Below are positions 12,926 to 24,450 of a DNA stretch of 64,000 nucleotides, piece after piece. The position numbers and the translations under genes are program-made. The DNA is from Siphonodentalium dalli. Lineage: Eukaryota; Mollusca; Scaphopoda; Gadilida; Siphonodentaliidae. Below the pieces are notes generated by a model that was given only the letters and a program-made list of their open reading frames with translations, was not told where the DNA came from and ran no database searches. Position 1 is the stretch's first letter; every line of letters begins with the position of its first letter. The DNA is taken from the NCBI GenBank assembly GCA_032622095.1, contig CP136063.1:68985980-69049979 (forward strand), read 5' to 3'.

Positions 12926-13142
12926 TACAGTAATGCCAGAAATAATCTATTCCTTACCCACAGCAGAATTATGGGTAATTTTTCAGGATTTAGTCGGAAA
13001 TATGTCTTGTTGCCATTCATCGTAAAGCTCTCAATGAGAGCTTTCCGTTGAATGACAATAAGTCATATTTCCGACTAAATCCTGAAAAAATACAGATAAT
13101 TCTACTGTGGGTAAGGAGTCGTTTATTTAGGGCATTACTGTA
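12926..13142. repeat. TA-flanked hairpin MITE, family C copy 1
   Basis: TIRs TACAGTAATGCC and GGCATTACTGTA, with a long stem inside: TTTCAGGATTTAGTCGGAAA pairs with its complement, meeting at a loop near 13,030. The TA at both ends is the expected target of Tc1/mariner-type transposases, so it is a Stowaway-like non-autonomous element by structure. A second copy lies at 16,644-16,807. Confidence 0.85.
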
Positions 13143-13504
13143 TATCGATTGCTGATAACTTTTGAAAATATAGAAGAAAAAACGAGTGTTGAAATGTAGA
13201 GCAAATTATGACGTAAATATGTACCTGGTCCTGATACCGCACTGCCAACTTTGAACCACAACATTAGATCCACAGGGATGCCTATATAATTATGTATATC
13301 TTATTTTGGTAATGACTGGAGGTTAACTGTTTTAACCGGTACTCTAGTGCCTTCGTGTCACCAATCCCTGGTCAACACCATGTCGCCTTTTAGCCCGGTC
13401 ATGCACACCATTATATTCCATATATATATCCATGCACACCATTAGTTTCCATAGTATAGAAGATTATACATGTATATGTTTGGTGAAAACCAGAGTCACA
13501 ATTT

Positions 13505-15640
13505 GTTTCATAAACTATTAGTGCCCCACCCATGCACTTTGGTTTCTTTAAACTACATCTCATTCCTCATATTATGGAGATGATTATAATATAAATTTGG
13601 TGGATGTTGGCGACCCAACCGGGTCAGGGAAGATTGGACTGAGGGAAGATTCGGCTAGAAAGATTCCGCCAGTATTTTGGCCGAATCATCCTAAGTTTAG
13701 ACCTACTTCGGAGGAGTTTTTTGGGAGGAATTATTACGCCATCTATGGGTGTTTTCTGTGATCGTGTTGTTTACTTGTCAATGGGGGTATGGGCGAATGT
13801 GTGAATGTGTGAAAGGAACTTGGATGTTTTCGGACCCGAACGATATGATAGAAAGGTATTTGGGTATGTTCGAACTTCGAACTCGAATCATGTAACGAAG
13901 TCTGACAATAATTATTGTCGTGGTCTAATAGATGTAGCATCTCGTCGCGAAGTATATTCACGCATCGCTTAAAGCCTTTATGGTTAGCTCGGTGTTTATG
14001 TTGACATGCTTTATTGAACCATGACTTATTAAACACAATGAGAAGTGGGTGCCGACTTGCAACTGGAATAACCCTTATCGCACTACGCTCTGTGTTTCTA
14101 TTGTTTAACCTGCTTTGTTATTTTCACGTGACATAAATCGGAATGCAATCTACTATTATATTGCATGGGGATTTGAGAATGGTATAGGAAATTTAATTCA
14201 CACATGAACGATTCGAGCTATTTGTTTATATTGGTGTTTAACATGTTATTTAACATCGATTAGTGAACTTTTTCATTTATTTATGGTATCCAAACGACTG
14301 GCCGAATCTTCCCAGCTGAATATTTCCAGCGGAATCTTCCCGCGACCGAAAAAGACCGGGCCGAATCTTCCCGCGACCGAATCTTCCCGTTCCAACCCAA
14401 CCAAATGTGGTGCCTTTAACCCAAACGATTTGATTCCTAGTACATCATTGTCGAAGAAGGTATATGAATTTGATGGAATCGGCGATAAAAATATTCTTTT
14501 CAGTTTTGGAACCCCCACTCCCATCCATGACTCGAGCGGTGCCACAGTGACATCTTTAGACCACTTAATTAGACAAACTATATCATGAAGATGCCTACAT
14601 ATAAGTTTGGTAGATATCGATGACTAAACAAATCCTTGTCAAGTTTAGTGCCCCTCCTCCCAAACGGCACACATTTGGCATCTTTAAACCAAAGGATTAG
14701 ATTCCTCGTATCACGGAGAAGAATATTGATCTATTGGCTAGTGTGATATCTTAAATTTGATTGGTCGGTACCTACACAAGATAAACCCATATTGTGTGGT
14801 CAACATTGATCCCCATGATATTTCTGGGAACCACACAGAATTGTTTCTGTATTGTCAAACGAAGGAGAGGACTGATTTCAGTTTCAATCTAAGTCAAGAG
14901 TGTGATATCAGTATGTGTTAATACTTGTGACAATTCAATTTGTGTTCAGTTATTTATGGCGAAATATGTTGTTCAACATATGGTTACAATATCAAACAGT
15001 ACATGAATTTGAGTTTATTCTTCGTGTAGTTAAAACCTAACAAATACTGAAATATTAGGTTCAAATTTCCCTATTCATTTTTAAGGGGAAAAGGAGGGAT
15101 GTCGATTTGAATCTACTGTTGAGGTCAATAGATAAAAATAACACCCCGTGTCTGTTCATGTAGTACATGTTTTTAACTACCCTCAGCCAGCCCCAAGGCC
15201 TCGTGGGAAACTGCTGGTTTCGGGCATAACCCGTACTACGTGAACTGACACACGGGGTAACTAATAGTATAGAATTGGAGAAAATCGGTGCTAAAAATAT
15301 TAACAATGTCGGTGCCCCTCCTTGCACCCCTGACTCGAATGACACGTTTAAACCACACAATTAAACTCCACATATCATGTAGATGATCGCATATAAGTTG
15401 GAAATCGACGACTGATCAAATTCTTATAAAATTCCCACACCCAAATTACACCAATTTGGCATCTTTAAACCGCACGATTATATTCCGCGTATCATGGAGA
15501 AGAGTATGTATTAAGTTTGGTCGAAATCGGGGGGGGGGTCATCATTTGTTGCTGCCCTCCCCATATTCTGCCCGACACCAACTTATTTTAACCAGCACCA
15601 TTATCTTCCTCGTAAAACGTTACCCGTTATCTAGATGCCC
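13505..15640. repeat. Degenerate tandem repeat block, unit about 125-150 bp
   Basis: A recurring phrase (GGCATCTTTAAACCA..GATTAGATTCC..GTATCATGGAGAAGA, then AAGTTTGGT..AATCGGCGACTAAACAAATTC, then GTGCCCCTCCTCCC) appears at about 13,530, 14,410, 14,540, 14,670, 15,260, 15,335 and 15,455, always in plus orientation. It is interrupted by the LINE fragment at 13,735-14,285 and unrelated sequence at 14,780-15,240. The words CCGAATCTTCCCG, several times at 14,290-14,390, also occur inverted at 13,625-13,700. Confidence 0.65.
13735..14285 (-). pseudogene. LINE fragment (linker between endonuclease and RT)
   Basis: The minus frame 14,036-13,743 contains NKSWFNKACQHKHRANHKGF, the P/S-W-F-x-x-x-C basic linker of LINE ORF2, followed by frame breaks. 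A related stretch, same orientation, occurs at 45,117-45,485; the two align best over their right ends (TAATTCACACATGAAC.. to TTTTTCATTTATTTAT) and at their left ends (GCCATC.ATG.GTGTTTTCTG). Confidence 0.6.
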
Positions 15641-15871
15641 CCCTCCCCCTGTGAATTTCTATAGAACACAGACTAACATAGCTATAGATAACAATGTTTT
15701 TGACAGCAGTAGCTGTATGACGCGTTTGCAATATTTATGGGAGAGAAATAAATTCGGGTGAGCATTTTCAGCGATGTGAGACATGAAGCCGATGTCGACT
15801 AATATAACTAGGTATGTAGGTAGATGTAAATCCATAAACAATATACAGGATTGCAGTCACAGCTAAGATAC

Positions 15872-15993
15872 CTGGAAATTTTTTGCTTTTTTGCCCAATC
15901 AGCAACATCCTTTTTAGTCCAATTCTCCACTCCTCGGCTAGCTGGTTTAGGTTTATATTTCAAATGAACAGTCTGTGGGACTATAACAGCACT
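15872..15993 (-). CDS. Exon 5: linker and start of SAM domain
   Basis: A 122-bp exon, starts in phase 0 and ends in phase 2, 40 whole residues. After a basic linker (LKYKPKPASRG) comes VENWTKKDVADWAKKQKIS, which fits SAM helix 1: W-(T/S)-x-x-D-V-x-x-W. Acceptor aatgtttcag ends at 15,994; donor TTCCAG^GTATCT is at 15,871. It lies 13.5 kb from the TIR exon, with transposons between. It could instead belong to a neighbouring paralogue, but the phase fit on both sides and the next two exons completing the same SAM fold argue that it is part of this gene. Confidence 0.8.
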
Positions 15994-16643
15994 CTGAAAC
16001 ATTACATTTAAAGCAATCACAGATCGAATTTGTCACATGCCATCAAACATATCTTGTTGATTTGGCTCTCGGTTAGATATATATATTCATGTGGGTTTAT
16101 TCATAGTATAGGTATTTTGGGACTGATATTTTCATATGGCAATTGTCGCAATGTTGGGTGTTTTGCCTTTTGAAGAGAGGTACCCAAATTTCGTCTATTT
16201 TGAGTATTTCTGTTCACTGACATAGCTTGCTAATGTTTGAAATTGCCACTTTTTGCTGGTACTTAACTTTCCTCTTACAACATTATTGATCCAATATAAC
16301 ATATATAATGCGAAGTCTTGAAATTAGTGCAAAAAGCCATGAAAATACAAAAAAAAATTGGAAATTTTAACTGAAGATAAAAGGAAAAAAATGAAGAATT
16401 TTCTCCTTTCTGGTCGTAATTGTCTTGGAAAGAAACATATTTTCATGCCAAATTGTTCTTCTGGGATCAATTTCGTTTTAACAAACTTAATGGCTGATTT
16501 CAACAAAACCGTGATCTAAAGAGTGTTTACTTATTCAATGGGTCATTGTTGTACTTGATACGACACAACTGTTGTACTTGCATGGTATCACACCATTCTT
16601 GTCAACCATGATCTATGGTATATTGTGGACAGCGTTTCTCTAA

Positions 16644-16807
16644 ATTTTCAGGATGTAGTCGGAAATATGGCTTGATGCCATTCATCGGAAGGCTCTCATG
16701 GTGAGCTTTCCGATGAATGGCAATAAGCCATATTTCCGACAAAATCCTGAAAAATTACCCATAATTCTGCTGTGGTTGAGGAGTCGATTGTTTAGGGCAT
16801 TATTGTA
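16644..16807. repeat. Hairpin MITE, family C copy 2
   Basis: Same stem and loop as 12,926-13,142 (TTTTCAGGATGTAGTCGGAA and its complement, right end GGGCATTATTGTA). The left outer arm is missing, so it is truncated on that side. Confidence 0.8.
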
Positions 16808-17250
16808 GTTATATGGATAACATCCTTTAGTCGAAAACAATAATTTGACTTTAGTGAGCGTTTAGTGATTAATATTATTCCCCCATTAACTGCTGTTGTA
16901 AGTGGCTCGGAATCCTACACTCACAATTTCACAGACAATATATTAATGATCCATTATTCGAGATATAGTCAGCTGTCCTTCCAGTAACATAAAGAGCGAT
17001 TTGTGTCCAATGAATGTGAAAATTCGTCATGGTTTGTTCACAAAATAATGCCCAAAATGACTATATACTCAACAATATTTCATAAGAATTGAAATACACA
17101 ATCAGCGGTTATTGACGGTAACCTGTCGCGAAGCTGTAACATGAAGTTGCAGCCATTTGTATGGTGTGATTTTATGTTAATGACTTAATGTATTGCTTTT
17201 AAATGGCCAAGGATCTATAAAACATAGAAAAAGTCAAGATTCTTATTAGC

Positions 17251-17407
17251 TGTTGTATGTTTTAGGTATAGTCAAAGTCCTTTTACAGTTTATTAATCAG
17301 ACAAATAAAAGACGAGGTATATTTCTTTCCAGAAGTTCAAGATCTCCCTGACCTCAACCAAAACATAGTTATTGCTCACGCATAGAAATTGACAATAAGA
17401 TAACACA
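17251..17407 (-). repeat. 3' LTR of gypsy element
   Basis: 157 bp. On the minus strand it starts TGTGTTATCTTATTGTC and ends near ACATACAACA. It matches 21,496-21,659 over its whole length with scattered substitutions and small indels, so the insertion is old. Confidence 0.9.
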
Positions 17408-17419
17408 TCCTACCCCTAC
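17408..17419 (-). other. Polypurine tract of gypsy element
   Basis: The minus strand reads GTAGGGGTAGGA immediately before the 3' LTR, the expected place and composition for plus-strand priming. Confidence 0.7.
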
Positions 17420-17452
17420 TAATAATATACGAAATCAGGATTCGTATTTTCT

Positions 17453-17836
17453 TTAATACGCCTCCTTGGTTGTCTGAAATATACATTGCTTCATGTCCTC
17501 CCATCGAGTTCCTACGGCTCGAATAACCACATATTTTGTTGGTCCAAACGCGGGAGTTAATTTACTCTGCTTGAAATTAGCCAACTTCACAATATCACCC
17601 AATTTAACTCCATGACCAGGTTTAACGTTGCATTTTCGGTCAGTATAATCCTTCATATTATCTGTGTAACATTTATAAAACTTTACTACTTTCTGAGAAA
17701 CACCTTTATTGCACTTAGAGTGAGGTACTTCTGAACCTAACTTCATTACTGGTAGCTCTGTCTTAATTTCTCTCGCCATTAATAACAAGCTTGGTGTTTC
17801 TACAGTTGCATGGCGTGGTGTTGCCCAAAATGCCAT
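17453..17836 (-). pseudogene. Gypsy integrase C-terminal part
   Basis: A 127-codon open stretch with FWATPRHATVETPSLLLMAR, the post-catalytic integrase segment (Y/W-R-A-T-P-H-A-T-T-G-x-S-P), then a basic region and VKPGHGVKLGDIVKL, the small C-terminal DNA-binding barrel. It is the last coding piece before the 3' LTR. Confidence 0.85.
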
Positions 17837-17897
17837 GAGAATATTGTGAAGTTCCTTTTGCCAGCTTTTCTTTTCAATTCAGCTGACCATATTGCTT

Positions 17898-18400
17898 TCA
17901 TAAGATTCTGTGGAACCTCTCAATTTTCCCACTGCTTCTCGGGTAATACGACTTTAAGTGTTTTATATCACATAATTTCAGAAACTCTTGAAATTCATGC
18001 CCAATAAACATCGTGGCATTGTCCGATAACAATTCAACTGGATATCCAAATCTACTGCAAAACTTCCGTATGTTTCTCAATGATAAATTTTGACGTTATA
18101 TCCCGAAGTACAATAGCTTCTGGATATGAAGAATAATAGACAATTACAGTTAAAATGTGCTTATTATCTATATGTCCCACTAGATCAATAGCAATTTTTT
18201 CCAACGGTGAGTATGGAGAGGTTGATCATGTCTCAACAGTTGATTTTGTGCACAAGTCTGGCACACGTCCACAAATTGCTCAATATATGTGTCCATTCTT
18301 TGCCAATAAAATCTTGGATGTAACAGTTGCTTTGTTAAGACAATGCCCTGATGTGTCTCATGTGCTACTTTCACAACTCAATTTTGCAAGGCTTTTGGAA
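17898..18400 (-). pseudogene. Gypsy integrase zinc finger and catalytic core, broken
   Basis: The frame at 18,374-18,180 has the H2C2 finger (H-E-T-H-x-G ... C-Q-T-C-A) with HPRFYWQRM between. The frame at 18,080-17,898 has ELLSDNATMFIGHEF and SSGKIERFHR, the second Asp and Glu of the DDE core. The first Asp region lies between them in another frame. Two frames and an intervening stop mean no active product. Confidence 0.85.
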
Positions 18401-18719
18401 CCACAATTCTAGTACCCATCAAAACTAATGAGTCAAAACATGTAAGTACATGCTTATTCTTTTCAAATGGCCTGAAATCATTTGAGATTTTTTTTTGGAC
18501 AATTGTCACATTTAAGGATTTTCATCACATCCCGCAGTGTTTTATCATTTTGTGAAGCCACTCTGATCTCTTCACAAGTTACAGATTTGCATAGATACCA
18601 TAAATTTAACATAGTCATCTGCCAAACTACTACTACTTGTAGTAGGAAACACATTCCCAGTAGGCACGGAAGACCAGGAAGCACATATGTACTGTTCGTT
18701 TTACCATGAATGCACTCAA

Positions 18720-19620
18720 TTGTAGTGCATTAAAGGTTTATTGTCAGTTTTCAGAATAAAATGCCTGCCATACAAATACACATAGAAACGTTCAATTGCC
18801 CACACACATCCAAGAGTTTCCCGCTCAATCTGAGAGTATCGTTGTTTAGTAGGCGTTAGTGAACGGCTCGCATAAAGACTGTTTTTTTATGATCCATCCG
18901 ACTGTTCTTGCAGAATCAATGCTCCAACACCAAGTGGTGATGCATCACAAACAAGATATGTTTTGCATCTGGCGTATAAAATGTAAGTGCAGCTTTAACT
19001 GCTTCAAATGACTTTGAAACTGAAAGATCTCATGTCCAGGGTGTGTCATTCTAAGAGGTTCATTAATGGTCGCATAGTTAGGAATAAATTTCACAAAGAA
19101 TCCTGTAGATCCAAGGAACGATCGCAGCTCAGAAATTGTTTTTGTGGCCTCTGCACTCACGATTGCAGAAACTTGTCCGGGTTTCGCTGAATTCCTGCGT
19201 CGCCCGAAATAACATGACCCAGACAGTTGCGGAACCTTTGAAATACTACCTTCAGATGGGATGCCAATTGTTCTTCCGATTGTACATGGCAAATCAGATC
19301 ATCCATGTACCAACTATACCTTCCAGTCGAAATAGTATGTTCTGCATTGCTTTCATATACGCATCCGGGCTACGTGCCAATCCAAATGCGGTTCTGCCGA
19401 AACTATAACAGCCCTTGTGACTAATAAATGTAGTTGCATTTCTTAAGTCAGGGTGCAGAGCGAGTTGATAAAACAATTTTTTTGCATCTACTTTTGCAAA
19501 CACGCAGGATCCATTTATTTGGTGAATAAGTTTATCAATTGAAGGCATTGGAAAAGGTTCCCGAACAATAGATTTATTAACGGACCTCAGGTCAACACAT
19601 ATCATCCGTGCCCTTCTTAG
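18720..19620 (-). pseudogene. Gypsy reverse transcriptase and RNase H, frameshifted
   Basis: 19,605-19,294 carries the palm start (CVDLRSVNKSIVREPFPMP, then AKVDAKKLFYQLALHPD). The Y-M-D-D box follows in a different frame near 19,300, then the connection domain (SELRSFLGSTGFFVKFIPNY). RNase H is near 18,960-18,720 in yet another frame, with a Q-R-Y-S-Q-I-E-R-E-T-L-G segment. At least two frameshifts. Confidence 0.85.
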
Positions 19621-19974
19621 GAACTACCAGTAGATTAGACACCCATTCTGAGCCTTCCTGTGATTTTTCGATAATTTTATCTGGTAACAACTAAAGTCTT
19701 GTCCAGTCCTCAACTTTCTTTTTCAAAGTGAATGGTATTCTCTGGAGAACCTGTGCAACAGGCGGTACGCTTTTGTCCATAGTTATTTTATGCGTGGAAT
19801 TTGTGACCACTCCCATTCCATGGAACAAATCCTCATAGCTATTTACAAGAAACTTTATTGGATCATTCTGCTTTACAGTTTTCAGTGAAATACTACGGAC
19901 TGCGGAATCCTTGTATAAAACTTTCAGATCAAAACAGCATCGGCTTCCAAGGATAGGTTCGTTATCTCCTTTAA

Positions 19975-20550
19975 TTACAAATATTGTATCGTAATAGTCT
20001 GGCTATTGCATATCAGTTTAACATTGAAGTATCCTACATATTCCAATGGAGTTGTTTGTCCATAAGCAAGGAATGATTTATCAGTTGGTATGAGAGACAC
20101 ATTTGAAACATTTCCTTGTGTAACTGAACTAATTATATTCTGTTTACAACCTGTGTCTAGCATCATTGTCATAGTTTGATTATTCACATTAATGTCAGCA
20201 GCAGTCAGACTTGATGAAATAAATAAATTCAGTTTCACTGTCAACTGTCATTATCCACTGAAACTGCTTCGATAACTGTTTTGTTCCGTTTCTCGGAGGT
20301 CTCCCTTGTTGCGTCTTCTATTTCTGACGAATTCGCTGAAAATGTTCAACCGCCAAACAGAAATTGCACGTGGCGTTTTTCGCTCCACAAAGGTCAGGGT
20401 CATGCGTTCACAGACCCCACCTGAAACATGGCCTTGTTCGATTTTCATGGACCCGCAAAATTGGTGGCATATTTAGTTCATTTTCCGTAGCACCACGAGA
20501 CAATCTCTTCGGACTCCTCGCGCACAGTCTCAAACAAACGGGCGTGCTTT
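19975..20550 (-). pseudogene. Gypsy protease and zinc-knuckle region
   Basis: 20,244-19,975 holds MMLDTGCKQNIIS, the retropepsin active site D-T-G, then a flap-like segment. Just upstream (20,450-20,340), in a different frame, are clustered cysteines (L-C-G-A-K-N-A-T-C-N-F-C) resembling the double zinc knuckle of K02A2.6-type gag. Frames do not join. Confidence 0.75.
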
Positions 20551-20879
20551 AAAGTGATGTGAAACGCCCCGGTTGGGTGATCAAATAGAAATGGAGAATA
20601 ATCTTGCTCAAAGTAGTTACTTTTACGAATATTAATCCAAATTTATAGCACACACCATCTTTCTTATATATTAATTAAATGCAATGACTCTCGGTGGCGA
20701 ACTAATTTGCGTTAGTTTATCGCCAATTGTTTCGTCCCGAATAGAGATGTCAATATTTACAATTTAAGCGTAGTTAAGACGATGATTTCCACAGTGGTAT
20801 GGTCGATTTCTTTGAGATTATCGGCGATGTTAGTAGAATGCTACATTCCCACAGTTGGCTTGGCGCGTGAGTACTAACT

Positions 20880-21310
20880 TATCAGTTTCAGGCAGGCACC
20901 CGAATAAGTCCATACTATGTCTTTAATGCTTTATCCAGCATCAATTCATCTTGCTATAACAGTTTCTCACGTAGACTCAGGGACAAATATTTTTTCCACT
21001 AACTTGTCTCGAATCCTTTCAGCCTGCATGAGCAAGTTCTCTCAAAACAATTACATATTGGTTCATCTGGTTGTTGAGTCCTTTGTCGAAATTTATATCG
21101 GTCCGCTACAACATTTTTCTTTGGCGTGAAATATGCGACTAGAGCATCTTTAGTTTTCTTATCTGTCGCATGGTCCACAGGAAGGTTTCATTCTGTCCAC
21201 TGGCTATTTCATATATCTCCAATGGAAGCAATCCACAATGAAAATTCTGAATATAGCCCATTTGCCTGCATATTCAGCGGTGGACTCAAATTACTCTACA
21301 TTTTTTAGAA
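20880..21310 (-). pseudogene. Gypsy gag remnant
   Basis: On the minus strand a frame reads VAYFTPKKNVVADRYKFRQR then TQQPDEPI, the Y-F-x-P-x-x-N-x-x-x-x-R-Y-x-F-x-x-R motif of gypsy capsid proteins. Stops and shifts follow. It lies between the 5' LTR/PBS and the protease, as expected. Confidence 0.75.
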
Positions 21311-21477
21311 GTCAGCTCTGTTCATGGCGAAGGTCACTGTTTCAATTCGACCTGAGGTAAAGGTCATTTGTGAACCCCGCGAATATAAGGAAGTCAACTA
21401 TTGGTATCTTCGATTTATTTTACCAATTTATTTCGTTTATTGTATCATTTGTTTCGTTTGTAACCTTCAGGAGTTCT

Positions 21478-21492
21478 GGTTCCTCATCGCCA
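21478..21492 (-). other. Primer binding site of gypsy element
   Basis: The minus strand reads TGGCGATGAGGAACC three bases inside the 5' LTR. It begins with TGG, the complement of a tRNA CCA end; the tRNA species is not identified. Confidence 0.65.
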
Positions 21493-21495
21493 AAC

Positions 21496-21659
21496 TGTTG
21501 TATCTATTAGGTATAGTCAAAGTCCTTTCAATTACAGTTTATTAATATGAACAAATAAAACACAAGGTATAGTTCTATCCGGAAGTTCAAGATCTTCCTG
21601 ACCTCAACCAAAACACAGAGCTATTGCTCTTGCATAGAAATTGACAACAAGATACCACA
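21496..21659 (-). repeat. 5' LTR of gypsy element
   Basis: 164 bp, the partner of 17,251-17,407. On the minus strand it begins TGTGGTATCTTGTTGTC and ends AGATACAACA. Confidence 0.9.
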
Positions 21660-21959
21660 ATAGCTAACTGGTTTTTTTTGCGAATGCCTCCTCTGGCGGC
21701 CATCCTATAACAATAAATGTTATTCCCCTTTTATAGAATGATTTTCTGACAGCGAACACCCTTGTCCGATGCATAACTCGTTGAGTTAATAATTCCACCT
21801 ACCCGAACTTACTACAAATTCGCCACTGCGGGCAATGAGTAATCGGTCATTGTTTCCCGTTGAACAATAACACTTTATGCGCCTTTTGATATAATTGCAC
21901 TAATCAGGTTTCCTCTGTAAAATGGAATCTAGTACAGCATGCTCTGTGAAACCAATGGC

Positions 21960-24450
21960 CTCTATATGTTATAATAAATGACAAATCTACTGCTTGTTAG
22001 ACATTGTGGCATATGCCTTTTGATTTTAAGATGTTCCTTGATTTAATTGACATTTGAGACCTTTTTCATGGCATCTGGAAGTGAGTTCCAGAGGTGATGA
22101 CCGGCAAATGAAAATGCCCTGTCACCGAATGTCTTACATTTGTTGAATTCACCTGCAAAATCATTTTTTATTAGATCTTAGGCCATAATTCACATTTACC
22201 GTTTTCTCCTGAACAAGATGGTGCCATACTGTTTTTGGATTTATATACCAGAAGTAGAAGTTTGAAGATGACACGATACGAGACTGGCAGCCAGTGTAAA
22301 ATCTTCAGCACCGGAGTCATATGCTCAGAACGTGGGGTGAATCATACAACTCGAGCTGAAACATTTAGCACTTTCTGCAAGCGTTCGTATTGACAATGGG
22401 GTACACCATTTAACAGAGAGTTGCAGGTAAGGAATGGTCGAATCTGTCTAATTTTATATAGTCCATAGAATGCTTTCTTGCATACATTACTGATGTAACT
22501 GTCCATTGACATGTTTGATCGAAATATGCTCCTAAGTCGCGAACATTATTCCCAGAATTGATTTGGGAATCACCAACACGAATATAATCAACTGCTGCCT
22601 ATAGAACCGATTATCATGAATTATGTTTTGCTGTCGTTTATCGTTAGTCTGTTTGAAATAACCCATGCTCGTATTTCATATATAATTAGTAGCGTTGGTC
22701 TCGTTTCGTTGAGTAGATCGAAATAAGAGATACATTTGGGTTCTCGGCATAGCCATGTGCAGTTGGAAGATGAAATTTAATACGGATAACAGATTGGAGA
22801 TGTAGAATAAGAAAAGAACAGGACCAACATAATAACCTTGGGGGAAACCACAGTTGAGTTGGAATTCCTTGGATAACGAGCCATCGATGCGACTTTTCTG
22901 CTTCCGGTTGTTAAGATATGATTTAAGGCATGATGTTGCTGATCCAGGTAATCCAAAATCATTAAAATATCATGCTTGACAGTTTCAAAGGCCGAAATAA
23001 GATCTAGAGGGTTACATGACCTTTTTCAATTTTTTGAAGAATGTCTTTATGGACTTCGATTAATGCTGTTTCGGTAGAATGATATTTCCGGAATCAAGAT
23101 GTTTGTGATAGCAGAGGAGCATGAGTTTCACTATGATTAACAAGTTGTTTCACTACAGACTTTTGGAAACAAATGGAAGATTACTAACAGGCTGAAAGTT
23201 ATTGAGCACTAGTTCTGATCCAGATTTCTTTAGAAGGTGGTTAATACGTGCTGTTTTCCATATATCTGGAAAATGACCATCACTCAGCAACGAATTGATC
23301 ATTTTGGTCATAAAAGGTGCGAGAAAATCTGCGCACTTCTCTTAAATAATGGTGTTGTAATTGGATCAAGATGGCAGGGAGCATTTGGTGAGTCGCGTTT
23401 GATCTGATGAACAACAATGGAGCTAATATTGTTGAATGATGTAAGTTTCTCTCCACCAGATGTGGTTCTATGGTTGGTGGTGTGACTGTTATGCTATCGA
23501 TTCTATCTTGGATGGTCTCAATTTTCTGAACAAAGAATTTACCAAATTGATTTGCAAGCTCGTTAACATCATTGTGTGGAGGGAATATTGACTAGGACTT
23601 TTCAGAACACAATTCTTTAACCAACTTGAACAGTTTTTTTTTTTGGAGTCGCCTTTGCAGTCACTGATCGATGATTGGTAATAGGGACTTTCTGGCTTCC
23701 TTTAGCTGGATTGAATATTGACGTTTCGCTGTCTGCATTGCTTTCAGATCATCATTAAGACACGGTAATTAAGGTCGAACAACTATGGTCTTAGTTTGTT
23801 GTGATGCGTGTTTATCAAGTAGCTCGATTGGTATGGTGTTGCAGCTAAGGGCAGTTCATCTAATTTGGTTGTGTACAGAAACTCGTTATTGGAGAGATCC
23901 GAGTTATCGAAGTCTTCTTTGAATTTGTCGATGTCAATTTTGTTGATATTTCGACAGGTGATTTCTTTCATTGTGAGTGGCGGCCGAAGTACCCTCGGGT
24001 CACATTCAACAAATTTGTGGTCGGACAGAAGAGATGTTAGTATCGGCACTGAAACATTGGAAGTCATAATCCTCCCGTGTAACGATGAGATCAAGAATGT
24101 GACCAGACTGGTGGGTTGGTATAACAGCATGCTGCTTTAAGCCAAATGATTCCAGAATCTTTTTGAATAACTTAGCATCACTATCAGAATTATTGTCCAC
24201 GTAGACATTGAAGCCTCCAGTCAAAATTAGCATCAGTGTCAGAGTTATTGTCCACGTAGAAATTGAAGTCTCCAGTCAAAATTAGCTTTTATGGGCACTA
24301 AGTAAGGCATTCAAGGCATTTTGAAAATTGTTGCAAGAATGTTTCTATTGTTACTGGGTGGTTAGATGAGTAAGGCGGAAGATATATGCCAACGACTTTT
24401 GCGGATATGTTCAGTCAAATTAGGTTCCATTAAGCAAGTTCAAATGATGT
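21960..24450 (-). pseudogene. L2/CR1-like LINE ORF2 remnant, nearly complete
   Basis: Reading right to left: endonuclease end (LILTGGFNVYVDNNSDSDAK, SGHILDLIVTR; then SDHKFVECDP), RT start (FRKYHSTETALIEVHKDI near 23,100-23,040), L-D-L-I-S-A-F-E-T-V (22,995), F-P-Q-G with G-P-V-L-F-L-F-Y (22,850-22,790), W-I-S-N-R-L-T-I-N (22,660), then LHWLPVSYRVIFKLLLLVYK (22,290-22,230) and KTFGDRAFSFAGHHLWNSLP (22,130-22,080). This order is the normal LINE one, so about 2.4 kb of ORF2 survives, with many stops. About 50 bp of the endonuclease motif is tandemly duplicated at 24,185-24,290. Confidence 0.85.

Larger units (their letters stand above)
8064..15871 (-). other. Intron 5 of host gene
   Basis: 7.8 kb. 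Holds the 800-bp palindrome (8,527-9,330), a plus-strand LINE remnant (9,250-10,950), a fragment related to the palindrome arms (11,212-11,290), a 23-bp tandem duplication at 11,844-11,889, the TA-flanked MITE at 12,926-13,142, a LINE linker fragment at 13,735-14,285 and a tandem repeat block (13,505-15,640). Between 11,300 and 12,900 I see nothing else nameable. Confidence 0.7.
17251..21659 (-). mobile_element. Complete but decayed Ty3/gypsy LTR retrotransposon
   Basis: Two LTRs of 157 and 164 bp (17,251-17,407 and 21,496-21,659) share most of their sequence and read TGT...ACA. Next to the right LTR is a primer site, and next to the left LTR a purine tract, so the element reads right to left. 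Flanks TTAGC (17,246-17,250) and ATAGC (21,660-21,664) look like a 5-bp target duplication with one change. Order on the minus strand: gag remnant, zinc-knuckle region, protease, RT, RNase H, H2C2/integrase, integrase C-terminus, i.e. gypsy order. Each domain is broken by stops or frameshifts. Motifs resemble the gag-pol group common in invertebrates (C. elegans K02A2.6-like), but clade is not proven. Total 4.4 kb, typical for the family. Confidence 0.92.

Noticed and set aside
14273-14588. ORFs of 90 and 101 codons on opposite strands
   Set aside because: They fall in a degenerate tandem repeat block and have no motif.
15061-15761. ORFs around 15.1-15.8 kb on both strands
   Set aside because: Same tandem repeat block; no splice-consistent extension of the SAM exon.
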